DNA of 64,000 nucleotides from Thiomicrorhabdus cannonii. Its GTDB lineage: Bacteria > Pseudomonadota > Gammaproteobacteria > Thiomicrospirales > Thiomicrospiraceae. Position 1 is the stretch's first letter, and the number at the start of each line of letters is the position of its first letter. Positions 33,384 through 41,485 of the stretch are shown piece after piece. The position numbers and the translations under genes are program-made. Under the pieces are notes generated by a model that was not told the DNA's origin, did not search any database, and saw nothing but the letters and a program-made list of their open reading frames with translations. The stretch lies in the NCBI RefSeq assembly GCF_013391695.1, contig NZ_JACBGH010000001.1, positions 62,001 to 126,000 of the forward strand, written 5' to 3'.

Positions 33384-34508
33384 ATGAACATTACTATTTT
33401 AGGCGCCGGTTTCGCCGCCCTTACCGCCGTTAAACAAACCCGCAAACACGCCCCGGACGCCATCATTACGGTGATTGCGCCTAAAGAAGAGTTTGTCTAC
33501 CTCCCAAGTCTGATCTGGATTCCGTCCGGTCTGCGCAAGGGTGACGATTTACGCATCAACCTGCACAACTTCTTCAACCGCCAACGCGTGCAGTTTGTCG
33601 AAGCGAGCGTGGAAAACATTATCAACGGCGGCCGTACCGTGGTGACCAATCAAGGCGAATTTCATAACGACGGTTTGATTATCGCCTCTGGCGGCCGTTT
33701 CATTAAAAAACTGCCAGGTATAGAGCACGCCATCACCCCTTGCGAAGGCATTGCGGCGGCCGAGCGCATCAAATCGCGCCTGGAAGGCATGAGCGGCGGC
33801 ACCATCGCCATCGGTTTCGGCGCCAACCCCAACGAACCCTCGGCCATGCGCGGCGGGCCGATGTTTGAATTCCTGTTCGGCATCGACAACCTGCTGCGCA
33901 AACAAGGTCGCCGCGACAAATTCAAACTGGTGTTCTTCAACCCGGCACCCGAACCCGGCAAACGTCTCGGCCCGAAAGTGCCGGAGAACCTCGTCAAAAT
34001 GATGAGCAGCAAAGGTATCGACACCCACTTGGGTCACAAGATGGTCGGCTTTGAAGAAAACCTGGTCAAAACCGAAGGCGGGGAATTCCATGCGGATTTG
34101 ATTCTGTTTATGCCCGGCATGACCGGCCCGGCGTGGCTGCCAAACAGCGAACTGCCCAAGTCCGCCGGCGGCATGATTGTGGCTGACATGCACTGTCAGG
34201 TCGAAGGCTACGAACACACCTTTGTGGCTGGCGATGCGGGCAGCTTCCCCGGACCGGACTGGCAGGCCAAGCAGGCGCACGCTGCCGACCTGCAAGCCAA
34301 GGCGGCGGCTAAAAACCTGGTGAAATCACTGAAAGGTGAGACCGATTTCGAGGCCTTCAAACACGAACTGATTTGTATTGTCGACACGCTCAAGCACGGC
34401 ATTTTGATCAAACGCACCGAACAAGGCACCACACTGCTGCCGCCTTGCCGTTTGATGCATTATGCCAAACGCGCTTTCGAGTGGCTCTATCTGCGTCAAT
34501 ACCGTTGA
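33384..34508 (+). CDS. Sulfide:quinone oxidoreductase-like flavoprotein
   Basis: A 374-residue FAD/NAD-binding protein with an N-terminal dinucleotide fold (ITILGAGFAALTAVKQTRKHAPDAIITVIAPKEEF), LSKS-like second-domain elements and the FAD C-terminal motif HTFVAGDAGSFPGPDWQAKQAHAADLQAKAAAKNL. Cysteines are at about residue 117 (TPCEG), 332 (LICIVD) and 354 (PPCRLMH), consistent with a sulfide- or polysulfide-handling SQR group, although the electron acceptor is unproven. GGGAG precedes the ATG and a TATAAT box lies at 33337-33342. It is followed by the DUF6858 gene, probably in the same operon. Confidence 0.82.
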   Translation: MNITILGAGFAALTAVKQTRKHAPDAIITVIAPKEEFVYLPSLIWIPSGLRKGDDLRINLHNFFNRQRVQFVEASVENIINGGRTVVTNQGEFHNDGLIIASGGRFIKKLPGIEHAITPCEGIAAAERIKSRLEGMSGGTIAIGFGANPNEPSAMRGGPMFEFLFGIDNLLRKQGRRDKFKLVFFNPAPEPGKRLGPKVPENLVKMMSSKGIDTHLGHKMVGFEENLVKTEGGEFHADLILFMPGMTGPAWLPNSELPKSAGGMIVADMHCQVEGYEHTFVAGDAGSFPGPDWQAKQAHAADLQAKAAAKNLVKSLKGETDFEAFKHELICIVDTLKHGILIKRTEQGTTLLPPCRLMHYAKRAFEWLYLRQYR

Positions 34509-34539
34509 TTTTTTTAACCCAATAATGGAAAAACGCATC

Positions 34540-34926
34540 ATGCAAAAGAAAATGTTTCAGGAAAAATACCCGATTTTTGAATTGAAAATCGCCAAGTCAG
34601 ATTGCAAATACGACAGCGTCGCTGCCATTTTGGACGACTTGCAGGCCAAAATCGAGGCGCACCCTAAGGCGTGCTTTATCGCCCGCTTCGACCATCTTAG
34701 CCACACGCAAAGCATTGAAGGCGAGATCAATCCGCAAATCAAGGATGCGCAAAACATTATCTTCTGTTTCGGCTTCCAAATCCCCGGTGCCGATCCAGTG
34801 GCGGTGCGTCCACGTGCGATTGGCGTGACCGATTTGGGTGACACCTTTGTGGTCAACTTCATGGAAGCGCCTAATCCGGTGGCCCAAGAGACCATGCAGA
34901 CTTGGGTGAAAGATTTGGTTAAATAA
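34540..34926 (+). CDS. DUF6858 family small soluble protein
   Basis: A 128-residue cytosolic protein starting MQKKMFQEKYPIFELKI and containing KIEAHPKACFIARFDHLSHTQSIEGEI and IIFCFGFQIPGADPVAVRPRAIGVTDLGDTFVVNFMEAPNPVA. The family is conserved in sulfur-oxidising bacteria and has no assigned activity. It follows the SQR-like gene by 31 bases and is closed by a terminator. An ATG 15 bases upstream (34525) is a possible alternative start. Confidence 0.7.
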   Translation: MQKKMFQEKYPIFELKIAKSDCKYDSVAAILDDLQAKIEAHPKACFIARFDHLSHTQSIEGEINPQIKDAQNIIFCFGFQIPGADPVAVRPRAIGVTDLGDTFVVNFMEAPNPVAQETMQTWVKDLVK

Positions 34927-34950
34927 GCCCAAATCAACCTTGGTTGTGCC

Positions 34951-34975
34951 AAGCCCTCTTTTGAGGGCTTTTTTA
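34951..34975 (+). terminator. Terminator of the SQR-like/DUF6858 operon
   Basis: AAGCCCTC-TTTT-GAGGGCTT followed by TTTTT. Confidence 0.92.
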
Positions 34976-34983
34976 TGCGTGCT

Positions 34984-35006
34984 ACCCGGCCTGTTGAGTT
35001 TTAAAA
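34984..35006 (+). repeat. Dispersed 18-bp repeat, intergenic copy
   Basis: ACCCGGCCTGTTGAGTTT followed by TAAAA, located just after the DUF6858 terminator. Confidence 0.75.
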
Positions 35007-35020
35007 TCGGCCGACAAACT

Positions 35021-35048
35021 TTGTCAATGCGCTGATTCCCGCTATACT
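35021..35048 (+). promoter_or_regulatory. Sigma-70-type promoter of the exported-protein gene
   Basis: TTGTCA (35021-35026) and TATACT (35043-35048) are separated by 16 bases; the gene starts 33 bp downstream. Confidence 0.7.
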
Positions 35049-35080
35049 ACAAGCACGATTGATTCAGGTTTATTAACGCT

Positions 35081-35533
35081 ATGCGCCCCTTTCGCCTTCA
35101 TGTTCAGCTGACAACGCTACTGTTACTGCTATTTAGCCTCTTTGGCGCGCCAAACGCCGTGGCTGCCGAGCAATCGACCGTTGAACTGAGCGAACTCAGC
35201 GATCAGGCGCTGCATATCAAATTGGTGGAAACCGCGCTGCGTTACGATTTTTACAATAAACGCTGCCGCGGCATTTCGGTGTCCCAAGAGGTCAACGAGG
35301 TCAACCGCCTGTTCCTTAAAAAATACGGCCTGACGGTGAATAACTTCATCAAACAGCAGATACGGACCGATCCGCGTGACTATCAAGAGCAACTCAAGCA
35401 GGCGCTCTATGCCGAACTCGCCAAAATGGGCGGTTGCGACGCCTCCAAAGAGCAAGGCATGATTGCGCGCTTTCAAGACGATTTCCGCTTGCTTTTGAGA
35501 CGCGCCGAAAACTCCAACTGGTTTCCCGAATAA
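35081..35533 (+). CDS. Exported protein of unknown function
   Basis: A 150-residue protein with a signal peptide (residues 1-29, hydrophobic LTTLLLLLFSLFGAPNAVAA) and a helical mature part with two cysteines (NKRCRGIS and GGCDAS), probably a periplasmic disulfide. No family is recognised. It has its own promoter at 35021-35048 and lies 18 bp before greB, with which it may be cotranscribed. Confidence 0.7.
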   Translation: MRPFRLHVQLTTLLLLLFSLFGAPNAVAAEQSTVELSELSDQALHIKLVETALRYDFYNKRCRGISVSQEVNEVNRLFLKKYGLTVNNFIKQQIRTDPRDYQEQLKQALYAELAKMGGCDASKEQGMIARFQDDFRLLLRRAENSNWFPE

Positions 35534-35551
35534 ATCCCCTCCTAGAAGATT

Positions 35552-36037
35552 ATGAGTCAAAGTCACCATCTGATTACCCGCGAAGGCCGCGTGGCGCTTG
35601 AAAAAGAGTTGGAGCACCTGTGGCGTGTGGAACGCCGACTGACTACGCAGGCTGTTACCGAAGCCGCTGCTCACGGAGACCGGTCGGAAAACGCCGAGTA
35701 CAAAGAAGGTAAACGCCGCTTGCGCGAAATCGATCGCCGCATCCGCTTTTTAAGCAAACGCCTCGATGTGGTCAAGGTAATCGATTATTCGCCTGCGCAG
35801 GACGGCAAAGTGTTTTTTGGCGCCTGGGTGGAACTGGAAAACGACGAAGGCGTCACGGCCCGCTACCGTATCGTCGGCACCGACGAGTTTGACCCCCAAA
35901 AGCATTTTATTAGCGTCAATTCACCGATGGCGCGGGCATTGATCGGCAAGGAGATCGATGACGAAGTCGTGGTGCAAACGCCGGAAGGCAAACGCGTCTG
36001 GTATATCAATCAAATCCAGTACCGCCCTTTCGATTAA
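35552..36037 (+). CDS. greB: Transcription elongation factor GreB
   Basis: A 161-residue protein that enters the RNA polymerase secondary channel and stimulates cleavage of backtracked RNA. The N-terminal coiled coil carries HHLITREGRVALEKELEHLW and the tip acidic loop GDRSENAEYKEGKRRLREIDRRIRFLSKRL; the C-terminal FKBP-like domain has YRIVGTDEFDPQKHFISVNSPMARALIGKEIDDEV. The RRIRFLSKRL patch marks GreB, not GreA. Confidence 0.95.
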   Translation: MSQSHHLITREGRVALEKELEHLWRVERRLTTQAVTEAAAHGDRSENAEYKEGKRRLREIDRRIRFLSKRLDVVKVIDYSPAQDGKVFFGAWVELENDEGVTARYRIVGTDEFDPQKHFISVNSPMARALIGKEIDDEVVVQTPEGKRVWYINQIQYRPFD

Positions 36038-36051
36038 TGCCACCCCTGAGC

Positions 36052-36075
36052 ACCCGGCCTGTTGAGTTTTTAAAA
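36052..36075 (+). repeat. Dispersed 18-bp repeat, intergenic copy
   Basis: ACCCGGCCTGTTGAGTTT followed by TTAAAA, 15 bp after the greB stop. It shares several downstream bases with the copy at 34984. Confidence 0.75.
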
Positions 36076-36213
36076 CGACTTTGCGAACGCTTTTCTCAAA
36101 GGGCCATTTCTAATCCGCAAAGCAATTTGAAAGAGTCATTATGAGTCTTATCAACATCAAGTTAGCCAATTCACCCTACATGAACAACAAACCCAATTGA
36201 ACAAGGAAAAATA

Positions 36214-36684
36214 ATGCTGAATATCGAAATCCCCGGTAACAACACCCTGGCATTGCACCACCTTGTCTTGGACTATAACGGCACGATTGCTTGCGACGGG
36301 CAGCTAAAAAACAATGTCTTAGCCAAATTACGCGAACTTTCCGGGTTATTGCAGATTCATGTCATCACCGCCGATACCCATGGTTCGGTTCATGAGGCTT
36401 GTGCCGATGGGTTCATCACCGTGCATGTGATCGGAAAGCGGGATCAGGACCGGCAAAAGCAGGCCTATATCGAGCAACTGGGAGCGCAGAGCTGCGTCGC
36501 GGTCGGCAATGGCCTCAATGATGCGTTGATGCTGAAAGATGCCGCTTTGGGGATTGCGATTATGCAGGAAGAAGGCTGTGCGACCAAAACGCTTTTGGCC
36601 AGCGATCTGCTTTTCGGCTCGATTGAAGAACTGCTGAATGCCTTGTTGAAGCCCACACGGATCATGGCATCCTTGCGAAACTAA
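36214..36684 (+). CDS. HAD-type protein resembling a stand-alone P-type ATPase P domain
   Basis: A 156-residue protein with HAD motif I LVLDYNGTIACDG (Asp nucleophile followed by YNGT), a central VITADTHG corresponding to motif II, and motif IV-like VAVGNGLNDALMLKDAALGIAIMQEEG. It lacks a cap domain, transport domain and membrane spans, so it is a small soluble phosphatase or P-type ATPase-like relic; the substrate is unknown. It lies between greB and the convergent selC gene. ACAAGGAAA precedes the ATG. Confidence 0.78.
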   Translation: MLNIEIPGNNTLALHHLVLDYNGTIACDGQLKNNVLAKLRELSGLLQIHVITADTHGSVHEACADGFITVHVIGKRDQDRQKQAYIEQLGAQSCVAVGNGLNDALMLKDAALGIAIMQEEGCATKTLLASDLLFGSIEELLNALLKPTRIMASLRN

Positions 36685-36716
36685 GGTAGTGGCGAAATGC
36701 CAATTTCAAGAATAAA

Positions 36717-36812
36717 TGGCGGAAGAGAACAGGAGTCGAACCTATCAAGGACCGCGTAGCAGCCCCTCCCGGTTTTGAAGACCGGGCGCCCCACCGGGGA
36801 ACGATCCCTTCC
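36717..36812 (-). tRNA. selC: tRNA-Sec (anticodon UCA)
   Basis: The minus strand reads GGAAGGGATCG... and ends ...TCTCTTCC-GCCA, with the long eight-pair acceptor of tRNA-Sec. The anticodon loop CTTCAAA carries TCA between CCCGGT and ACCGGG arms, followed by a long variable arm and the T loop GGTTCGACTCC. The encoded 3' GCCA is present. Length with CCA is 96 bases. Its 5' end lies only five bases after the selB stop, so it is probably processed from the same transcript. Confidence 0.96.
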
Positions 36813-36817
36813 AAAAT

Positions 36818-38752
36818 CTAGCGTACCGACCAGGTTCGATCCCGATCGGTTTCGGCATGACGTAAAACATGCTCATCGCGCAGTCGTCGAGTATAGCCAA
36901 CCCGATCAAAGAACTCAAGAATTTGCTGCGCCACCTTGCGGCCGCCGCTGCCGTCACTAAAAATGGTATTACGCAACGAGGCTATAGTCGCGCCCTTACC
37001 ATTCGCATTTAACTGACTCACGATTTGCGCTAACGCCTCCACCGCTTGCGCCGTAAAATAATGATCGCGTGCCACGGGATAGAGTTCACCCAGCCTTGAC
37101 AGGCGCTTGAAAAGCTTGCGCACTTCAAACTCGGCCATACCGTTCAACCTCGCTACATCACGCACTCTCGGCGGATTAAACGGCGTTTTCTCAAGCAGAA
37201 CTTTTAAGTGTTCAAAGCGCGTCCTGTCTGCTTCACTTAATTCGGCCGAATGCGTCGATAGATGCAGCCAGGCACGGTTTTGAAGGATACTGCCGTCCGC
37301 TATAAGCGAATTGCATAGCGCTTCAAAAACAGGTTTGGAAAGGTTTACCGAGATCATTCGCCGCAGGCGGTCGAACTCGACCCCGATCATATCCGGGGCC
37401 CGTTCATGTTCGGCCTCCAGCTTTGCCAGCAAGCTGTTTTGCAGGTTTTGCCACACATTCGCAGAGAGGCCGATACGGCTCTGATTATCGGCGATCACCT
37501 GCAAACCGATTACATCGCACAGCTGCAATATTTCATCCTGCTCCAGATTCCATGCCAACCTGAAACGCTCGAGATCGACGCCCACCTCTGAAATTTCACT
37601 TAAAAAACGCAGATTCGTCTGCAGGTCCTGCGTCGCAAGATGATCCAGCAATGCCAGTCGTTCAGGAGTACGCTTATAACGACCGGGAGGAAAGATATCC
37701 AAAACCTTACCGCCAGCGACGGTTCTCTGACCGCCCGCATCGCGCAGAATGAAGCGGTCGCCATTCAAAGCCAAGGTTTCGCGTTCTAACTGGATCTCGG
37801 CAAAAGCGCTCTCTCCCGGCTCGGCCTTTTTGCAATCCAACAGCGCAACCCGACCAACAATATCTTCGGTTCCCAAGTGGACATGCACCGTCTGTAAATG
37901 CTTAAGCGTTTTTTGCGCAACAGGCACCTTTAACCGGACCTGAAAACGGGAAACAGGGAGTGCCAACGCTGGATCGGTCAACCACATGCCCCGGTGCAAA
38001 TCACTCTTTTCAAAATCCCCTTTTAAAGCGATGGCGCAACGCTGCCCTGCATAACCGGCATCAGCTTTTCTATCCTGAACATGAAGCCCCCGCACTCTCG
38101 CGGAAAAACCCGCTGGTGAAATAACGAGGTTATCGTCGAGATGCACGCTGCCGGCCAACGCGGTTCCGGTGACAACCGTGCCAACGCCCTTTAAGGTAAA
38201 AGCGCGGTCTATGGCGAGGCGAAAGCTGCCTTTGGACGGTGTGGATTGATAAGACTGCGCTTCTTGCTCAAGAAAGGCTTTAAGCTCTTTAACACCGATT
38301 TCTTTGACGGAGGACAGAGCAAAAACCGGGCTTTGTGCAAAGTGACTGCCCTTAACCAAGTCTGCAACCTGCTTAACAACCTCTCTTAGCCGCTCTTCTG
38401 CAACCAGATCGATTTTGGTGATGGCAATGGCCCCACGCGAGATTCCAAGCAGATCGAGCAGTTCAAGGTGCTCACGAGTCTGCGGCATGGGCCCGTCATC
38501 CGCCGCGATCACAATGAGCGCAAAATCGATTCCTGTAGCGCCCGCCAGCATGTTGTGTATCAGCTTCTCATGGCCAGGCACATCCACAAAACCCAGAACG
38601 GTTCCATCACTCAATGGCGTATAGGCATAGCCTAAATCCAAGGTGATGCCCCGTTTCTTCTCTTCGGGTAAACGGTCTGCGTTAACGCCTGTTAATGCTT
38701 GCACCAGCGCGGTTTTTCCATGGTCGATATGACCTGCTGTTCCAATCAACAT
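36818..38752 (-). CDS. selB: Selenocysteine-specific elongation factor SelB
   Basis: A 644-residue GTPase that delivers Sec-tRNA to in-frame UGA codons marked by a SECIS hairpin. The N-terminal G domain has GHIDHGKTALVQALTG, RGITLDLGYAY, FVDVPGHEKLIHNMLAG and ITKID. The C-terminal third has the winged-helix repeats that bind SECIS RNA (VRDVARLNGMAEFEVRKLFKRLSRLGELYPV; GRKVAQQILEFFDRVGYTRRLRDEHVL). Length is typical. It starts seven bases after the selA stop. Confidence 0.97.
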   Translation of the reverse strand: MLIGTAGHIDHGKTALVQALTGVNADRLPEEKKRGITLDLGYAYTPLSDGTVLGFVDVPGHEKLIHNMLAGATGIDFALIVIAADDGPMPQTREHLELLDLLGISRGAIAITKIDLVAEERLREVVKQVADLVKGSHFAQSPVFALSSVKEIGVKELKAFLEQEAQSYQSTPSKGSFRLAIDRAFTLKGVGTVVTGTALAGSVHLDDNLVISPAGFSARVRGLHVQDRKADAGYAGQRCAIALKGDFEKSDLHRGMWLTDPALALPVSRFQVRLKVPVAQKTLKHLQTVHVHLGTEDIVGRVALLDCKKAEPGESAFAEIQLERETLALNGDRFILRDAGGQRTVAGGKVLDIFPPGRYKRTPERLALLDHLATQDLQTNLRFLSEISEVGVDLERFRLAWNLEQDEILQLCDVIGLQVIADNQSRIGLSANVWQNLQNSLLAKLEAEHERAPDMIGVEFDRLRRMISVNLSKPVFEALCNSLIADGSILQNRAWLHLSTHSAELSEADRTRFEHLKVLLEKTPFNPPRVRDVARLNGMAEFEVRKLFKRLSRLGELYPVARDHYFTAQAVEALAQIVSQLNANGKGATIASLRNTIFSDGSGGRKVAQQILEFFDRVGYTRRLRDEHVLRHAETDRDRTWSVR

Positions 38753-38759
38753 CTAAAAA

Positions 38760-40193
38760 TCACTTGGTTTCATGAATCGGCATCTGTGCTAATTGTGACA
38801 GCTGGCGAATAAAAAATGCTTCGTCTTCATGCGCCAAACAACGCAAATCCAGCAACATTGCATCGTTATCAATGCGCCCGATGACGGGACGTTCAAGCTT
38901 GCGAAGAGCTGCTTCCATGCGATGCAGGATGCCATTTTTTCTGCTGTTAGAGCGAATCGACAATCCTGCCGAAGGCAAACGCTCGACCGGTAAAGACCCT
39001 GAACCGATCTGAGAGTTCAATAAAACAACCTCTACGCTCACCGGTAGAGGCTGCAATGCGGATTGAAGCATCGGCAAAAGACGTTCAGCCGCGGCCTGTA
39101 TATCAGCCTGAGGGCGCGTTAGTTGCTGAAGAGTCGCCAGCTTGTTTTGAAGGCTGTCTGGATTACGATACAGGCGCAATACCGCCTCTAAAGCCGCCAA
39201 GGTAATTTTTCCCACCCGCAAAGCACGCTTCAGCGGGTTTTTCTTGATCTGCTCGATCAACGCCCTTTTTCCAACGAGCAACCCGGCTTGCGGACCGCCG
39301 AGCAGTTTATCGCCGGAAAACGTCACTAAGTCGGCCCCGGCCTCGATACTCTCGCGCGGCGTCGGTTCATGGGGCAACCCCCAGTCCTCAAGGTGCGCCA
39401 AGGTGCCCGAACCTAAATCCACGACAAACGGCACCTCACTCTTATGCGCCAATTCCGCGAGTTGTTTTTCGGGAACGGCATGCGTGAAACCTTGAATTTC
39501 ATAATTGCTGGTATGAATTTTCATCAGCATGGCGGTTTTGGATGTGATCGCACCCTGAAAATCTTTAAGATGGGTGCGGTTGGTTGTTCCAACCTCAACC
39601 AACTTGGCACCCGAGCGGCTCATAATATCGGGGACACGGAAAGCACCGCCGATTTCAATCAGCTCGCCGCGCGAGACAATCACCTGTTTTTTGCCTTTGG
39701 CACTGGCAAGCGTATTCAGCGTTAAAAACACCGCCGCCGCATTATTGTTGACCACTGTCGCAGCTTCAGCGCCGGTCAGCTCGCATAACAACTCTTCTAC
39801 TAACGCATCGCGGTCTCCACGACCGCCGGTCTCAAGATCATATTCCAAAGCGCAAGGGTAACGGGCGGCATCGACCATTGCGGCAATGGCGTCAGGAGGC
39901 AGCGATGCACGCCCAAGATTGGTATGCAATACCGTACCTGTCAAATTAAAAACCGGACGCAGATTGGGCACAGCCTGTTGCTGTAAATCCTGTATCACTT
40001 GCCTAATCAAGCCGCTTTCAATCTCGTCCTTGTCGCCAAGATCAACGCCATCCGAAACTTGTTGACGCAAAATTTCCAAATGATTGCGAATCACCCGTGT
40101 AACGGCGGAATGTCCGTATTCGTTGATAGATTGCGCCAGTCTCTGGTTTTCCAGCACTCGACTGACAGATGGTATTTTTGCAAACTGGTTCAT
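38760..40193 (-). CDS. selA: L-seryl-tRNA(Sec) selenium transferase SelA
   Basis: The 477-residue PLP enzyme converts Ser-tRNA(Sec) to Sec-tRNA(Sec) with selenophosphate. The N-terminal tRNA-binding part (IPSVSRVLE...YGHSAVTRVIRNHLEILRQQV) is followed by GTVLHTNLGRASLP, the cofactor region VNNNAAAVFLTLNTLA and the PLP lysine in FSGDKLLGGPQAG (about residue 293). The ATG at 40193 is chosen because the family N-terminus begins there; the frame is open further upstream into yedE without homology. Spacing to yedE is 20 bp. Confidence 0.97.
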   Translation of the reverse strand: MNQFAKIPSVSRVLENQRLAQSINEYGHSAVTRVIRNHLEILRQQVSDGVDLGDKDEIESGLIRQVIQDLQQQAVPNLRPVFNLTGTVLHTNLGRASLPPDAIAAMVDAARYPCALEYDLETGGRGDRDALVEELLCELTGAEAATVVNNNAAAVFLTLNTLASAKGKKQVIVSRGELIEIGGAFRVPDIMSRSGAKLVEVGTTNRTHLKDFQGAITSKTAMLMKIHTSNYEIQGFTHAVPEKQLAELAHKSEVPFVVDLGSGTLAHLEDWGLPHEPTPRESIEAGADLVTFSGDKLLGGPQAGLLVGKRALIEQIKKNPLKRALRVGKITLAALEAVLRLYRNPDSLQNKLATLQQLTRPQADIQAAAERLLPMLQSALQPLPVSVEVVLLNSQIGSGSLPVERLPSAGLSIRSNSRKNGILHRMEAALRKLERPVIGRIDNDAMLLDLRCLAHEDEAFFIRQLSQLAQMPIHETK

Positions 40194-40213
40194 TAAATCT
40201 CTTTTTTTAAAAA

Positions 40214-41311
40214 TTATGACAAATATTTTTCCATGCGGATGCCAAAGTAAGCGCCCCCCAGTATTGCAGCCAATGCGACAAAAGAACCCAGAGCTAAAGT
40301 TGCCGTACCTGAAAGCCCGTGTCCAATGGAACATCCCATTGCCAATACCGCGCCAAAACCGACCAGCAAAGCTCCCAGACTGGAAACCACAAAATCTTTT
40401 TTTGAAGAAAACCCCTCGATCTTGAATTGCCCTTTGATGATGGCGCTGATTGCCGAACCTACAATCATACCTAAAACGGCCACCACGCCAAAGGAGAGCA
40501 AAGCCCATTGTGGCTGTAAAGACCAATGCACCAAATCCCCCATGGGGGCTGCAAAAGTAAACGACTGTACACCTAATCCGGCAGGAGGCGTATCAACAAA
40601 GGAGGTCTCCTCCAGCATATAGGCTGAATAACTGCCGCCAGTCAAAATATAGGCTGACGCTATGACCCCACCGATTACTACTGCTGTGATAAGCGGTTGA
40701 CGTTGCTTAAATGCAGACGATTTCAATAGCAAAATAAACAGAATAGCGCCAATCGATGCGCCCAGCATCGCCCGCAAAGTTGCAAGCTGTTCTGTTTTTC
40801 CAAACAGCAAACTGGCGATATCTTGTGAGCCGCTGTTGTTGAAGTTAACACTCAAAGGAGCTATCAGAGGCATGACCCAGTTGGCGTAAAAATCGGTTTT
40901 TGTCATCAGATAGGCCATCAGCGCGATCAACACCACCAGCCATAGTGCCTTAATACTTCCCTGCCCCAATCGGACAAGATTACGCATCCCGCATCCGGCA
41001 GCCAACACCATCCCAAAACCAAAAATAAATCCGCCGACCACATAACGCCCCCAGGCGAATTCGGCCGTGCGATAGGGCGGCATCGTCTGTGAAAGGTCGA
41101 ATAATCCCAGCCCTTCTCCAAGCGAAGTCAAAAATAGCGCCACCGCAATCGCACCAAAATACGTTGCCAAACGCGAAAACTGGTATTGATTGACCCAATC
41201 ACGCAAACCGCCAACCGGACAAAATGCACTGTATTGTGCGGCGAAACCAAACGTCAGAGACAAAAACAGTATGCCCAAATAGTATGGCCAAAAAGTGATT
41301 ACTAGCTCCAT
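40214..41311 (-). CDS. yedE: YedE-type (YeeE/YedE) membrane transporter, probable selenium import
   Basis: A 365-residue polytopic inner-membrane protein with the duplicated family motif: AAGCGMRNLVRLGQGSIKAL (about residue 105) and AMGCSIGHGLSGTATLALGS (about 325), each with the conserved cysteine used for chalcogen binding. An additional CPVGGLRDW near residue 32 is also typical. YeeE homologues import thiosulfate; YedE homologues near selenium genes are proposed selenium transporters. Adjacency to selA supports selenium (inference). Confidence 0.85.
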   Translation of the reverse strand: MELVITFWPYYLGILFLSLTFGFAAQYSAFCPVGGLRDWVNQYQFSRLATYFGAIAVALFLTSLGEGLGLFDLSQTMPPYRTAEFAWGRYVVGGFIFGFGMVLAAGCGMRNLVRLGQGSIKALWLVVLIALMAYLMTKTDFYANWVMPLIAPLSVNFNNSGSQDIASLLFGKTEQLATLRAMLGASIGAILFILLLKSSAFKQRQPLITAVVIGGVIASAYILTGGSYSAYMLEETSFVDTPPAGLGVQSFTFAAPMGDLVHWSLQPQWALLSFGVVAVLGMIVGSAISAIIKGQFKIEGFSSKKDFVVSSLGALLVGFGAVLAMGCSIGHGLSGTATLALGSFVALAAILGGAYFGIRMEKYLS

Positions 41312-41433
41312 TCAAAAACCTCAGTAAAATTTCTTAATTGATGTCGTAGAATTGTAACCACATTTATGTTCCAAATGTTGCAGTTCCTGCATTCATTAAA
41401 GTTGGCGCTGGCTTATCTTTTGCTCTTCCCAAT

Positions 41434-41460
41434 AAAAAAACCCGCCATAACAGCGGGTCT
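41434..41460 (-). terminator. Terminator of the peroxiredoxin gene
   Basis: On the minus strand ACCCGC-TGTTATG-GCGGGT is followed by TTTTTT. It separates the peroxiredoxin from the yedE-selA-selB-selC unit. Confidence 0.88.
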
Positions 41461-41485
41461 TATGATTGCCGAGCTAAATGCCTGG

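Noticed and set aside
26313-36075. Dispersed repeat as a DNA uptake sequence
   Set aside because: Known uptake sequences are 9-12 bp and present in thousands of copies; five copies near comEC do not establish this.
36141-36200. 19-codon plus-strand ORF between greB and the HAD gene
   Set aside because: It is very short with no similarity and only a weak ribosome site; nothing supports translation.
38760-40526. Longer SelA start at 40526
   Set aside because: The extra 111 residues lie inside yedE on the same strand in another frame and have no SelA similarity; ATG 40193 matches the family N-terminus.
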